64,000 bases of DNA from NCBI RefSeq assembly GCF_007859715.1, contig NZ_SJPG01000001.1, positions 682,001 through 746,000 on the forward strand, in the 5' to 3' direction. The notes beneath the pieces are model-generated. The model did no database searches. It was not told where the DNA came from and saw nothing but the letters and a program-made list of their open reading frames with translations. Origin of the DNA: Rubinisphaera italica. Its GTDB lineage: Bacteria > Planctomycetota > Planctomycetia > Planctomycetales > Planctomycetaceae. Each line of letters opens with the position of its first letter. Within the stretch, counting starts at the first letter, position 1. Below, one piece after another: positions 9,048 through 17,429 of this stretch. A program made the position numbers and the translations under genes.

Positions 9048-10289
9048 TTACTCATGGATAGGCTTACTAAGAGTGATCTCAATATTCGTTGAGTACTCCT
9101 GCCAGATTTCCTGCAGATCCTGATCTGAAATCTGGCCATCAAACGTGATCACCAGATAGTTCAAGAGCAAAGTCTGTCCTTGTTTCAAAACAAATTCTTC
9201 ATCAACGACAGGACAAAAACAAAAGTACGGTTTATTGGGATGCAGACGGACTTTCTGGGGAGAACGAAAATTCTGAGGATGACTCATGATCACCAGGCCA
9301 CTGCGGGGCATGGAATGATCTGCATCACCTTCGTTACTCTCAACCGGTCCTGAAATGACGACCCATCGAGCCGATTTATGATTGCCGTTTTCACGGGAAT
9401 CCTCGTGATCGGTTCTCATTTCGCAGCCAGATTGCTGAAAAGTCCCGAGCCACTCTGAACGTCCCCGAAACGCAAAACCACCATAGTGGTACTGATTTAT
9501 CGTGACGTCGCCACCCGAATCATTGGATTGCTCGCTTTTCAGTTGCCAAATGTTGTATCGCTTATGGGGATGTATCCGTATCTTCCACAATTCTTTCAGA
9601 ATCGTTCGTGGACTTTTTTCAGGGGCCATGATGTGAATTAACTCCGTGTCGAATCCAGCAGTCTGTGAACCGGCAAATCGATTTTGCAGTCGATGGTGCA
9701 GAACAGTTCCCTCTCCTTTGGCTTGATTCCAGAAATCAACTTCCTTTGTGCCAATAGTTGTTTTGACCCATGCGTGAAAAATACCGTGCTGATGGTAATG
9801 GTCCGCAGGAAAATCATCCGTAAGTACATGACCGGCTGGTGAGTACACCGGATGCAGGTAGCCACTTTTCCGATACAGGGGATTGGCTCCAGTAGGAGGC
9901 TCATCGGTCGTAATGTTGTAAGTCAAAACTGGGCGTTTGTCATACCGAAATTCCAGATTTCCATCCTTCACTCTATTTTGAAATTCGCTTTCTGGAGATG
10001 GACTTTTGCGGACGATCTCAAACCGTTTCTCTTTTCTGGTAGTCCAGGGATTAGAAAGTGAGACATACAGTTCCTGATTGACGATTTGAGTGGAGAGCCT
10101 GAGGCCAGAATCGAGATCTCGCAGTTCATATTCCCCATCTGGCAGGTCGAGTTTCATCTCTGGAGTCATCAGCAGATGACCGGCACGAGCTTTTGCAGAG
10201 TGAATCGTCACTAGCCCGAGAGAATCCTCCGCTTGAACAGATGAAGTGATCAGGAATGTCAGCAAAAGAAACCGAGATAGTAAAGTCAT
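9048..10289 (-). CDS. DUF6807 family secreted protein (PmoA-like)
   Basis: 413 residues from the ATG at 10289, chosen because GGAG lies 8 bases upstream; the longer frame to 10346 has no site. A signal peptide is present (LLLTFLITSSVQAED). The segments GYLHPVYSPAGHVLTDDFP and DHYHQHGIFHAWV are typical of DUF6807, a family sometimes labelled methane oxygenase PmoA-like, although it has no demonstrated oxygenase role. In planctomycetes these proteins often sit among carbohydrate-degradation genes; here none is adjacent. Enzymatic activity unknown. Confidence 0.8.
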   Translation of the reverse strand: MTLLSRFLLLTFLITSSVQAEDSLGLVTIHSAKARAGHLLMTPEMKLDLPDGEYELRDLDSGLRLSTQIVNQELYVSLSNPWTTRKEKRFEIVRKSPSPESEFQNRVKDGNLEFRYDKRPVLTYNITTDEPPTGANPLYRKSGYLHPVYSPAGHVLTDDFPADHYHQHGIFHAWVKTTIGTKEVDFWNQAKGEGTVLHHRLQNRFAGSQTAGFDTELIHIMAPEKSPRTILKELWKIRIHPHKRYNIWQLKSEQSNDSGGDVTINQYHYGGFAFRGRSEWLGTFQQSGCEMRTDHEDSRENGNHKSARWVVISGPVESNEGDADHSMPRSGLVIMSHPQNFRSPQKVRLHPNKPYFCFCPVVDEEFVLKQGQTLLLNYLVITFDGQISDQDLQEIWQEYSTNIEITLSKPIHE

Positions 10290-10676
10290 GATAATTTCTC
10301 CGCGTTCTGTAGATTTGATGACAGCCAGAATAAATTGAGACACCAATGTTCGAAATGTATCAGTTTAGTAGAGTCCGCTGTGTTACCGCTAAAGGTCGCA
10401 TGACGGGAGCCACTGCTGGCTTGCCCAGCAGTGTTTATTCGACTTTGAATTAAAATCAGGCGACATTGATAGTTCGTCAGAACCCAATAAATTGCACCAT
10501 CAGCATGTGTAAGATTTGCATCTTTATAAGCGTTTCCGGTCCTGATTTCGCCTTAGGAGAGATCACCTTGACTGGTCAGGTGAAATCAGCTTAGAGTTTG
10601 AATCCCATCACAGCAATTCCTCTACGGAATTCCTACCTGAGAATCCTCTTCTCACTACTTTAGTCAGGTTCATCGT
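10290..10676. other. Intergenic region between divergent genes
   Basis: 387 bases separating a leftward and a rightward gene, so it should contain both promoters; none is convincing by eye. It contains one short hairpin, CACTGCTGG (10411-10419) with CCAGCAGTG (10425-10433), resembling the CACTGGC repeats at 14845 and 41301. Confidence 0.5.
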
Positions 10677-12926
10677 ATGCGCCTTTTCCAGCTCGCCTCT
10701 CGGCAGATGGTCACGGTTAGTCCTGGTCATTCTCGAACAAAGTCCGTCCAGGGCATTGTGTCCTCGTTCATGATTTTCGCTCTTGCGCTCAGCAGTGGCT
10801 GTGCAAATATGACTGAAAAGAGAACGATCAGCGCTTTTCAAAAAGGTCTTGAAGAGGGCGATGTTGCAGCCCTGCGCGAAAAGGCAAGTGACAATTTTGA
10901 GCAGCACGCTTTACGACATCCCAAATCGAATGATTCTCTGGAACAACTCAAACTCCCGGATGGTGAATTTGAAATCCTGAACGTGGAGGATGTTTCCAAA
11001 ACTGATAAGAAAGTTACGATCGGCTTTGGAGAAGATAACCGCCGTAAGATTCAATATCGACTTGTTAAAAATGAAGTGACTCAAAAATGGGAAGTCGATG
11101 ATATCTATCTGCGTCAGAGATCCGGTGAAAAAACAATTACGATGCCAGTTACAGAACAGATGAATGTTCTGCTCTCTTCGCGAGAATTCTATGAGTCGTG
11201 GCAAGGTAGCAATCGCGAACAGGCGCTCTCCTATTGCGATGACGACCTGGCGGCTGCGCTTTCGAAGTTGCCGCCAAGTGTTCTGGCCAGTCAGGTTTCT
11301 CGAATTGTTGGCAAAAGCGACAATTCGACGAAATATCGACCTGAAGTGCATATCAGTGGAGATCGTGCCTTCGTGAAATTGAATCGGCCTCACGGCAAGA
11401 TGGAAATTTCGCTTATCAAAACGAATGACAAATGGCTCGTAAATGATTTGGGTTTAGACTCACGGGATTCTGAATACAAAATCGTCTCGCTATTTAAAAC
11501 CGCAACGATTGCGAATCAAGCGATCGTCTTTCTGGATGCCTGGAACGCGAATGACAAAGCAACCGTTAAAGAAGTGACTGACAAACGCTTCTACGATGCT
11601 GGTCTGGAAACTGCCGAATTCCAGGATATGGCCATGCCGAGTTCGATTGACATCGATTCATTCGTCGAAGTGAAACTGCTTGAAGAGCGAGCTGATGTGG
11701 TTCTGAACGGTCCTGATCGAACGATTCGGATGACATTGAAAAATCTGGAAGATGCCGACAATGAGTTTCGTGTCGCGGAGGTCATTTTATACGATATAAA
11801 ACAAGACCAGACACTTTCATTGACGTCTGCACTTTCTGCACGACCAGTCGCGATGCATTTTATTCAATCGTTGCAGGAACGCGACAAGAAGATGCTGCAG
11901 TTCGGCTCGACTCGTGATCTGCACGAAAAAACCTGGAATCGTGCTTCCACTCAAACACTCTCGATCGTGCCGATGCCGTTTGTCGATCTGGCCAATGCGA
12001 AAGTCGAAGAAACCCAGTTTCTGGGGAATGTCACACACATTCATATGAAATCTGACACAGACAAATTTACGGTTGTCTTGCACGATATCAACGGGAACGT
12101 TCTCGTTGATGACTTACTGGTTCAAAGTCAAGAACCGGGTGATGCGTCGAGCAAATCTATGAAGGATCATCTTGGACCCATTATTCCCGTGTACGAACTG
12201 GCGGCGAATATTCACCACAATCAAACCAATTCGACGCTGCGACTTGTGACAGACGATTTTTATGATCGCGTCTTTTCTCTCTCCAAAACAATGCCACCCA
12301 GTGCGTACGAATTCCTGAACTTCGTTACGCAGGGGAAACCAAAAATTGAAAAAGTGGACGCGGAAGCCGCCAATAATTTGAAGGCCTTGCCGACAGGGCA
12401 ATCGATTGTTGCACGGCATGTCACCGCTGAAAATGAAACAATTGTCATGTTTGAAACACCAACGGCTACGATGCGAGTATCATTACATATTGAACAGGGA
12501 TTGCTGCGGGTCGATGATGCGATTGTCTCAGAAAGAAATTCTGAAATTGCTAAGCGATTGAAGCAGTCGATGCGAATGGATCTGGCCTCAGCCAGAACAC
12601 AAAATATGATCCAAACAGTGAGCGGTGAAATTCGAACATTGCCGGTTGAGAAGCCACAGATGCAGAAACTTCAAGCAAACGAACCACCACTCAAGCATTT
12701 AACTCCGACTCAATCCCCGGCACAGCAGGATCAGAATATTGTCACTGCATACTATGAAGAATCAAATGTATCGCAGCCTTCAGCAGTGAAAACAACAAGT
12801 GCCCAGATGCCACAGGAAATGAATCGCATCTGTCAGGATTGTCAACCAGTTCCTTCAGAAGGCCTGGCCAGTCCTCTGACTCCGCATCCAGAACATCTTT
12901 TGCTGCAACCGATTCCTACAGAATAG
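10677..12926 (+). CDS. Lipoprotein with five tandem repeats of unknown function
   Basis: 749 residues. A basic N-terminus is followed by a hydrophobic segment and a lipobox-like LSSGC at residues 38-42. The mature part holds about five degenerate repeats of 100-130 residues. Each begins with a helix such as ISAFQKGLEEGD (51), LLSSREFYESW (165), NQAIVFLDAWN (280) or AMHFIQSLQERD (392). Each ends with a W/L-x-V-D/N-D-like strand: KWEVDDIYL (138), KWLVNDLGL (252), FRVAEVILY (364), VLVDDLLVQ (475), LLRVDDAIV (610). This layout resembles tandem NTF2/SnoaL- or DUF4878-like domains, an inference from pattern only. The last 120 residues are Pro/Gln-rich and probably disordered. The start is uncertain: in-frame ATGs also occur at 10707 and 10770, and none has a good ribosome binding site. 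Confidence 0.75.
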   Translation: MRLFQLASRQMVTVSPGHSRTKSVQGIVSSFMIFALALSSGCANMTEKRTISAFQKGLEEGDVAALREKASDNFEQHALRHPKSNDSLEQLKLPDGEFEILNVEDVSKTDKKVTIGFGEDNRRKIQYRLVKNEVTQKWEVDDIYLRQRSGEKTITMPVTEQMNVLLSSREFYESWQGSNREQALSYCDDDLAAALSKLPPSVLASQVSRIVGKSDNSTKYRPEVHISGDRAFVKLNRPHGKMEISLIKTNDKWLVNDLGLDSRDSEYKIVSLFKTATIANQAIVFLDAWNANDKATVKEVTDKRFYDAGLETAEFQDMAMPSSIDIDSFVEVKLLEERADVVLNGPDRTIRMTLKNLEDADNEFRVAEVILYDIKQDQTLSLTSALSARPVAMHFIQSLQERDKKMLQFGSTRDLHEKTWNRASTQTLSIVPMPFVDLANAKVEETQFLGNVTHIHMKSDTDKFTVVLHDINGNVLVDDLLVQSQEPGDASSKSMKDHLGPIIPVYELAANIHHNQTNSTLRLVTDDFYDRVFSLSKTMPPSAYEFLNFVTQGKPKIEKVDAEAANNLKALPTGQSIVARHVTAENETIVMFETPTATMRVSLHIEQGLLRVDDAIVSERNSEIAKRLKQSMRMDLASARTQNMIQTVSGEIRTLPVEKPQMQKLQANEPPLKHLTPTQSPAQQDQNIVTAYYEESNVSQPSAVKTTSAQMPQEMNRICQDCQPVPSEGLASPLTPHPEHLLLQPIPTE

Positions 12927-12931
12927 TAGCG

Positions 12932-12960
12932 CAGGTTGTGTTAGCGAAGCGTAACCCAAC
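12932..12960. repeat. Fragment of a TTAGCGAAGCGTAACC repeat
   Basis: The string GTTGTGTTAGCGAAGCGTAA with flanking bases matches the wording of a common intergenic repeat of many bacterial genomes (recollection, not searched). A related ACGGAGTGCGTTACCG string occurs near 19628. There is no coding role. Confidence 0.35.
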
Positions 12961-12994
12961 TTGTGGGGTGAAATTGTTTTAGCATTCAGCATTC

Positions 12995-13381
12995 CTACTC
13001 TGAAAACTCACCAGGCATGTGACCGACGTCGACAATGCTGCAGGCCTGAATCACATTGATTCCCATCGTACGTGCCTGTTCCATCAGCTCCGGATTTTCG
13101 CTACCGGGATTGAACCAAACTTCCTTCGCATTGGCAGCTTGAATTTCAGGCAGTAACTTCAATCCAATTGCCGGCGGGAGGTAAACACTGATGCGATCCA
13201 GTTGTTCGGCAGGCACTTCTGAGAGCGATGCATAACTCGTCAGACCTTCGATCTGGTCGGCTTTCGGATTGATCGGAAAAACTTCGTACCCCTCGGACAA
13301 ATGCGCTCTGACAGATTTGTTTCCGTATTTGCTTCTGTTCTGACTGGCTCCGAGAATTGCCACGGTCTGTCTTTTTTTCAT
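12995..13381 (-). CDS. CoA-binding domain protein, YccU-like
   Basis: 128 residues. It is a single Rossmann-fold CoA_binding_2 domain: AILGASQNRSKYGNKSVRAH near the N-terminus, NPKADQIEGL, VYLPPAIGLKLLPEI, VWFNPGSEN and a terminal CSIVDVGHMP. Such stand-alone domains probably bind CoA or an acyl-CoA, but the physiological role is unclear. The start at 13381 is preferred because AGGAAG precedes it by about 8 bases; an in-frame ATG at 13399 gives six extra residues. It diverges from the FIST gene. Confidence 0.85.
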   Translation of the reverse strand: MKKRQTVAILGASQNRSKYGNKSVRAHLSEGYEVFPINPKADQIEGLTSYASLSEVPAEQLDRISVYLPPAIGLKLLPEIQAANAKEVWFNPGSENPELMEQARTMGINVIQACSIVDVGHMPGEFSE

Positions 13382-13554
13382 TTTCTGCTTCTTCCTCATC
13401 TGACGATATCGTCTGTTACGCTTGATCGTTTACAGTCAGACAGGATATCGTTTGTTAGCGAATGGATCGAGGTTCCAATGAAAGAATCCAAGGTGAGGAT
13501 TGACTGTGAGCCGAATTCGATACAATCGCTTTCAAGAATGGATGGAGTTTGACT

Positions 13555-14733
13555 ATGGAAATCCACGTGCAGCATTCCAACGAAGCTGAAACTTCGCGCG
13601 CCGTGGAAGAACTCGTTACACAATTGAAAATCAAACTGAACGGACAAAAGCCACGTTTTGGTTTTCTATTCGTCACACATCATCACGAGGAGCATTTCTC
13701 AACGCTCTCCGGATCGCTCCAGGAGAAACTCGGCTGCCAGGATTTTCTGGGATGCACCACAGAAGCCATTATCGCTGAGAATCAAGAGCATGAGAATTTA
13801 CCCGGGATCGCCGTCTGGTTGATGAGCGATACGGATGCCGAAATCCAGGGATTTCACCTGCAATTCGAACGTGACCAGAATCATGAACGAATCGAGTGTT
13901 ATGGGCATCCACTGGTGAATTCTTTATCGGAACGCCCGCACGGGGCGGTCTTCCTGTTTTGTGAGCCCTATTCCTCATCTCCACATGTTGCCTTATCCCA
14001 ATTGACGGATGGCCTGAGTGGCATCCCCATTTTCGGAGGCGTTGCCAGTGGTGGGGTAGGGCCGGGCGAAAGTTGTCTATTCCTGAATGGCGAGAAAATC
14101 GATCACGGAGCCGTCGGAATTGTCTATCGCGGAGACCATCGTATTCGGCCGATTGTTTCTCAGGGTTGTCGTCCGATCGGGCATACGTTTGTCGTCACCA
14201 AATCGGAAAAGAATATCGTCTACGAACTTGGTGGTCGGCCCGCAATGGCTCAGTTCCGGGAAATGTTCGAAGATCTGACCGAGGTGGATCAGGAACTGGT
14301 CCGACAAGGTCCGTTCTTTGGGATTGTGACGAATGAATACAAAAGTGAATTTCAGCGAGGCGATTTCCTGGTCTCTGGAGTTCTCGGAAGTGATCCGGAA
14401 TCTGGAGCGATTGCAGTCAGTCAACCGGTGCGAGTGGGGAGAACCGTTCAATTTCATGTCCGCGATGCCATCACTGCTGACGAAGATTTGCGTTTGATGA
14501 TCGAACAGGACCGGAAACTCAATACCCAAAAAGTGAAGGGAGCCTTGCTCTTCGACTGTAACGGTCGCGGTGAAGGTCTGTTTGGGCATTCGCACCATGA
14601 CGTCAGCGCCATACAGAAGGCTTACGGCCCTACTCCTTTAGCGGGCTGCTACGCCCAGGGAGAAATTGGCCCTTTGGGAGAGAACAGTCACATGCACGGA
14701 TTCACCGCCAGTATCGCGCTGTTCGAGCAATAA
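13555..14733 (+). CDS. FIST domain protein (FIST_N and FIST_C)
   Basis: 392 residues. The ATG at 13555 has GGAG 7 bases upstream; an in-frame TTG at 13549 is less likely. The first half carries the FIST_N pattern, including DFLGCTTEAIIAENQ and GIPIFGGVASGG. The second half is FIST_C, ending in PLAGCYAQGEIGPLG and HMHGFTASIALF. FIST domains are predicted small-ligand (amino acid-like) sensors, usually attached to signalling modules. Here the protein consists of FIST alone, with no kinase or cyclase in the neighbourhood, so its output is unknown. Confidence 0.88.
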   Translation: MEIHVQHSNEAETSRAVEELVTQLKIKLNGQKPRFGFLFVTHHHEEHFSTLSGSLQEKLGCQDFLGCTTEAIIAENQEHENLPGIAVWLMSDTDAEIQGFHLQFERDQNHERIECYGHPLVNSLSERPHGAVFLFCEPYSSSPHVALSQLTDGLSGIPIFGGVASGGVGPGESCLFLNGEKIDHGAVGIVYRGDHRIRPIVSQGCRPIGHTFVVTKSEKNIVYELGGRPAMAQFREMFEDLTEVDQELVRQGPFFGIVTNEYKSEFQRGDFLVSGVLGSDPESGAIAVSQPVRVGRTVQFHVRDAITADEDLRLMIEQDRKLNTQKVKGALLFDCNGRGEGLFGHSHHDVSAIQKAYGPTPLAGCYAQGEIGPLGENSHMHGFTASIALFEQ

Positions 14734-14844
14734 GTAGACGTCGCTCGGCCAATGCATGATGAAATCATCATTTCTATCATGTCTGGTAAATCTGCGTTTA
14801 CTAATTAACCCGACTAATGGATCGTTCCAATTAAAGCTTCCGGT

Positions 14845-14920
14845 TGTGTGTCACTGGCTTTGCCAGCGTTAGTCGAGATTAACACTAAAGTTACGATGCA
14901 CTGGCAGAGCCAGTGGCACC
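14845..14920. repeat. CACTGGC-family inverted repeat, copy 1
   Basis: TCACTGGCTTTGCCAG on the left and CACTGGCAGAGCCAGTGGCA on the right. Each is itself palindromic and the two ends are inverted copies. The same design occurs at 41301-41374, and half of it near 10411. It lies between the convergent ends of the FIST gene and the acyltransferase gene. Confidence 0.65.
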
Positions 14921-14957
14921 CTGATATTAATTCTAACAGGGCAATAACATGACCTGA

Positions 14958-16118
14958 TCAAGACTTTTCAACAGCCAGAAAGTGATCTTCCAGATTCACT
15001 TGGGTCACATAAGGGGCCCGCATCAGGACGGCATCGCGAGTCATCATCTGGGCCAGCCAGCGACGGTGGGCGGTCCATTTCGATAACGTACGTAAACCGT
15101 AGCCATACCAGTTTGGTTGATTCAATTGAGCCTGAACGTTCTCGGAAATTCGAGTGAGAGTCGCGGGTAAGATATTCGGTTCTGGTCCCAGATGGATTAA
15201 CGAATCGATACCCATTTCCAGAATAGCGTGGACACATTTCCAGAGTTGCTGGGGATGATCGACCCAGTCAGTGATAAGTTGTCGGGAATTGTGGCCATTG
15301 TAAGCAATATCGCCAGTAACACAGGAAAGAATCGGGTAATCTGGCAATTCCGTGCAGCAGGCAGAAGTTTGTAGCATCACCGCTGCCCGATCACGCAAAT
15401 GTTTTTGCAGCACGATAGGCGTATGCAAAGGTGGCCAGTGATTGGGGTTTTTCCTGAGGTGGGTCGTTTTAGGAAAATCAGCCTGCATAGTTTCCTTAAA
15501 ACGATCGATCGTATTCCCTTCTCCCATTAATAACACCGTATTGGGGGCCAGATATGTCGAAATCGCCAAGACACCATTCCCTTGGCAGGTGATGACTTCA
15601 CATTGTTGACGAATCAATTCCAGATCGAGTTCCGGGCCACGCGAAAACAGGACCCCCATCGTCACATTCGGTGCCAGTTCCGCAGCATCTCGCGAGAGTT
15701 CCAGAACAGGTCCCATGGCATGCTCGTAGTCGAACAAACCGCTGACAATGGTCGCGGTGATTTCTCCGAGGCTGTATCCAGTTAAAACACGAATCTGTTT
15801 TCTGCGATCTCCCAGAACTTCCAGCATCGCATCCCAGTGAGCTAATTCGACTGCGACAATCATTGCCAAATCTTGTGAATAGGTCGATAAATCGGAAGGA
15901 CGGTTCAACTCCAGATCTTTTTGCAATGTGGTTTTGATACCTAGTGCGTCTGCACACAGAATATCGGCTTGCTGGAGTCGATCGTGCAGGAGAGGTCCGA
16001 GCAGAGAATGTTTTAACAGAGCCGCAGTTTGACCGGCGTTAGTGATGTTGTATCCGCGAAATGAGACCGCGATACGACTGGCTTGAGTAATCTCTGGAAA
16101 GTAATCCGGGAGCGCCAT
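14958..16118 (-). CDS. FabD-like malonyl/acyltransferase, orphan
   Basis: 386 residues from the ATG at 16118, which has AAGGA about 9 bases upstream. It is an acyltransferase-fold protein: nucleophile motif GYSLGE with Ser116 where FabD normally has GHSLGE, and PLHTPIV with His232 matching the second catalytic residue. The His-to-Tyr change next to the nucleophile and the extra length over FabD (about 310) suggest a side branch rather than the housekeeping malonyl-CoA:ACP transacylase. No ACP, FabF or polyketide genes lie near it. The substrate is unknown. A hairpin repeat at 16164-16231 lies in its leader region. Confidence 0.78.
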   Translation of the reverse strand: MALPDYFPEITQASRIAVSFRGYNITNAGQTAALLKHSLLGPLLHDRLQQADILCADALGIKTTLQKDLELNRPSDLSTYSQDLAMIVAVELAHWDAMLEVLGDRRKQIRVLTGYSLGEITATIVSGLFDYEHAMGPVLELSRDAAELAPNVTMGVLFSRGPELDLELIRQQCEVITCQGNGVLAISTYLAPNTVLLMGEGNTIDRFKETMQADFPKTTHLRKNPNHWPPLHTPIVLQKHLRDRAAVMLQTSACCTELPDYPILSCVTGDIAYNGHNSRQLITDWVDHPQQLWKCVHAILEMGIDSLIHLGPEPNILPATLTRISENVQAQLNQPNWYGYGLRTLSKWTAHRRWLAQMMTRDAVLMRAPYVTQVNLEDHFLAVEKS

Positions 16119-16163
16119 GGACGTTACGTCCTTCAGAAAAATCAAGAGCTGTCAACATTGCAA

Positions 16164-16231
16164 TACAAGCACGAAACGCAAGCGAGTGCAACGTCATGAA
16201 ACAACTTACTTACTCACGCTTCGTGCTTGTA
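16164..16231. repeat. ACAAGCACGAA-family inverted repeat, copy 1
   Basis: TACAAGCACGAAACGC on the left and GCTTCGTGCTTGTA on the right form an imperfect hairpin of 68 bases. A more perfect copy lies at 19687-19758. It sits 46 bases upstream of the acyltransferase start, in the 308-base gap 16119-16426, which shows nothing else. Confidence 0.65.
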
Positions 16232-16426
16232 GAATATGGTACTTGATCGGTAGGCATAAAAAAATCGATCGAGATAGGATCCATCCTTCTCGATCGAGCA
16301 CGTGCAGGAATGATCAACGATCAAACCTGCCCTCAAGGGCAAGATTCCTTTCCGGCCCTGTTCCACGTCGCCCGGTAAGGCAGCGGGAAATATACCGAAC
16401 GAGCTAAATCGCTCGAACTGAGGTGT

Positions 16427-16879
16427 TTATTGCTTTTCAAGTGCCTGCATTGCTGCAGTTGTGAGTGAGTCGAATTCATCTGCATGGCTGGCCAGGAGGG
16501 ATTCCCATCGGGTTGTTTCCCAGATTTCCGCATGATCCCGCACTCCCACCAGTGTTGTCTGACTTTCCAAACCAGCGAATGCAACAAGCCGGGCAGGTAA
16601 GCGAATACGCCCCTGCTTATCGGGTTCGAGGCACTCGGCCTGGGAATAAAACATCCGCAGGTAATTGCGAACGTCAGATTGAGCTGAGGAAAGTTTTGTG
16701 AGACGGTCAGCCAGCTCCTGGAAGGATTTTGCGGAATACAACGCAATACATCGATCGTTTCCGGGAGCGGCATAGAGGGTCGTTTCGGTGTCTGAAAGAA
16801 TTTGATCTCGGAAAGGTTTGGGTAGCGCAAGTCGATGCTTGTCATCGAGCGACCGCTCGAAAGTTCCAGTTAATGGCAT
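16427..16879 (-). CDS. mraZ: Transcriptional regulator MraZ
   Basis: 150 residues from the ATG at 16879. It has two SpoVT/AbrB-like halves, each with the MraZ DxxxR signature: [13 protein letters not shown] near residue 14 and [12 protein letters not shown] near 88. MraZ represses its own operon, normally the division and cell wall cluster, by binding tandem TGGGN repeats. Here the gene downstream is an acyltransferase, not rsmH or ftsI, so it is an orphan. An in-frame GTG at 16897 would place coding sequence over two operator boxes and lacks a ribosome binding site. A GGGGAG within the second box, 10 bases from the ATG, can serve as one. Confidence 0.92.
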   Translation of the reverse strand: MPLTGTFERSLDDKHRLALPKPFRDQILSDTETTLYAAPGNDRCIALYSAKSFQELADRLTKLSSAQSDVRNYLRMFYSQAECLEPDKQGRIRLPARLVAFAGLESQTTLVGVRDHAEIWETTRWESLLASHADEFDSLTTAAMQALEKQ

Positions 16880-16881
16880 CT

Positions 16882-16916
16882 CCCCACTTCTCCCCACTAT
16901 TCACCAATTGGCACCA
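16882..16916 (-). promoter_or_regulatory. MraZ operator: four TGGKG boxes at 10-bp spacing
   Basis: On the minus strand the order is TGGTG, five bases, TGGTG, five bases, TGGGG, five bases, TGGGG, then AG and the mraZ ATG. In window coordinates the boxes are 16912-16916, 16902-16906, 16892-16896 and 16882-16886, an exact 10-bp period. Known MraZ operators are TGGGN repeats separated by 5 bases (established for E. coli). The boxes cover the region from the promoter -10 to the start codon, so bound MraZ should block transcription. Confidence 0.8.
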
Positions 16917-16943
16917 ATTTACCCTCCGATTCTCCATCGTCAA
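16916..16943 (-). promoter_or_regulatory. Sigma70-like promoter of mraZ
   Basis: TTGACG (16938-16943) and TAAATT (16916-16921) are separated by 16 bases on the minus strand. The -35 matches the consensus at 5 of 6 positions and the -10 at 4 of 6. The first operator box touches the -10 element. Confidence 0.6.
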
Positions 16944-17429
16944 GATAGGCCTTGCGGGATTGCGAAAACTGGTCCCTGGAAATCGCCTTAGATTCTTATC
17001 CTGCATATAGTTACGAATTCTTCATTTTCAAAATTAACGAACGCCAGCCAGGTGTTCGGGTGAACATTTATTGGGTCGGGTGTTACCCAAATGGGCTTCC
17101 CACATTTCCCCACCGATGTGAAAGATTATGGGGCTTCACCCTTGTATTTACGGAGGAAATGAACAATTGAAATGATCCGATCAGATTTCGCGTCTGAGCG
17201 TGGGGACTTGTGGGGGGGGATCGCGTTATGGAGTGATGAGCTGGGTGGATGGAATTGAAATTCAATCGAAGTCCTGAGAATTGCCTGGGGTGTTGGTGCT
17301 GTCGTCACAATTTCATTCGGATTGCAGCTTCCCTTTCCAGGCGGCGTGACTTTCCGTTGTGATCAGTTATTATTCCAGATACACGTCTCAACTGATTACC
17401 GTCCACCTGATGATCTCGAAGGATTCGCA
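16944..17429. other. Intergenic region between mraZ and a prolyl oligopeptidase gene
   Basis: 486 bases between divergent genes. On the minus strand two further TGGGG/TGGGA pentamers 10 bp apart occur at 17108-17112 and 17098-17102, a possible secondary MraZ site. A run of GGGGGGG lies near 17213. No gene is supported. Confidence 0.45.

Noticed and set aside
17083..17308. Minus-strand frames of about 60 codons upstream of the prolyl oligopeptidase gene
   Set aside because: Short, without leader or ribosome site; the region is better explained as regulatory DNA.
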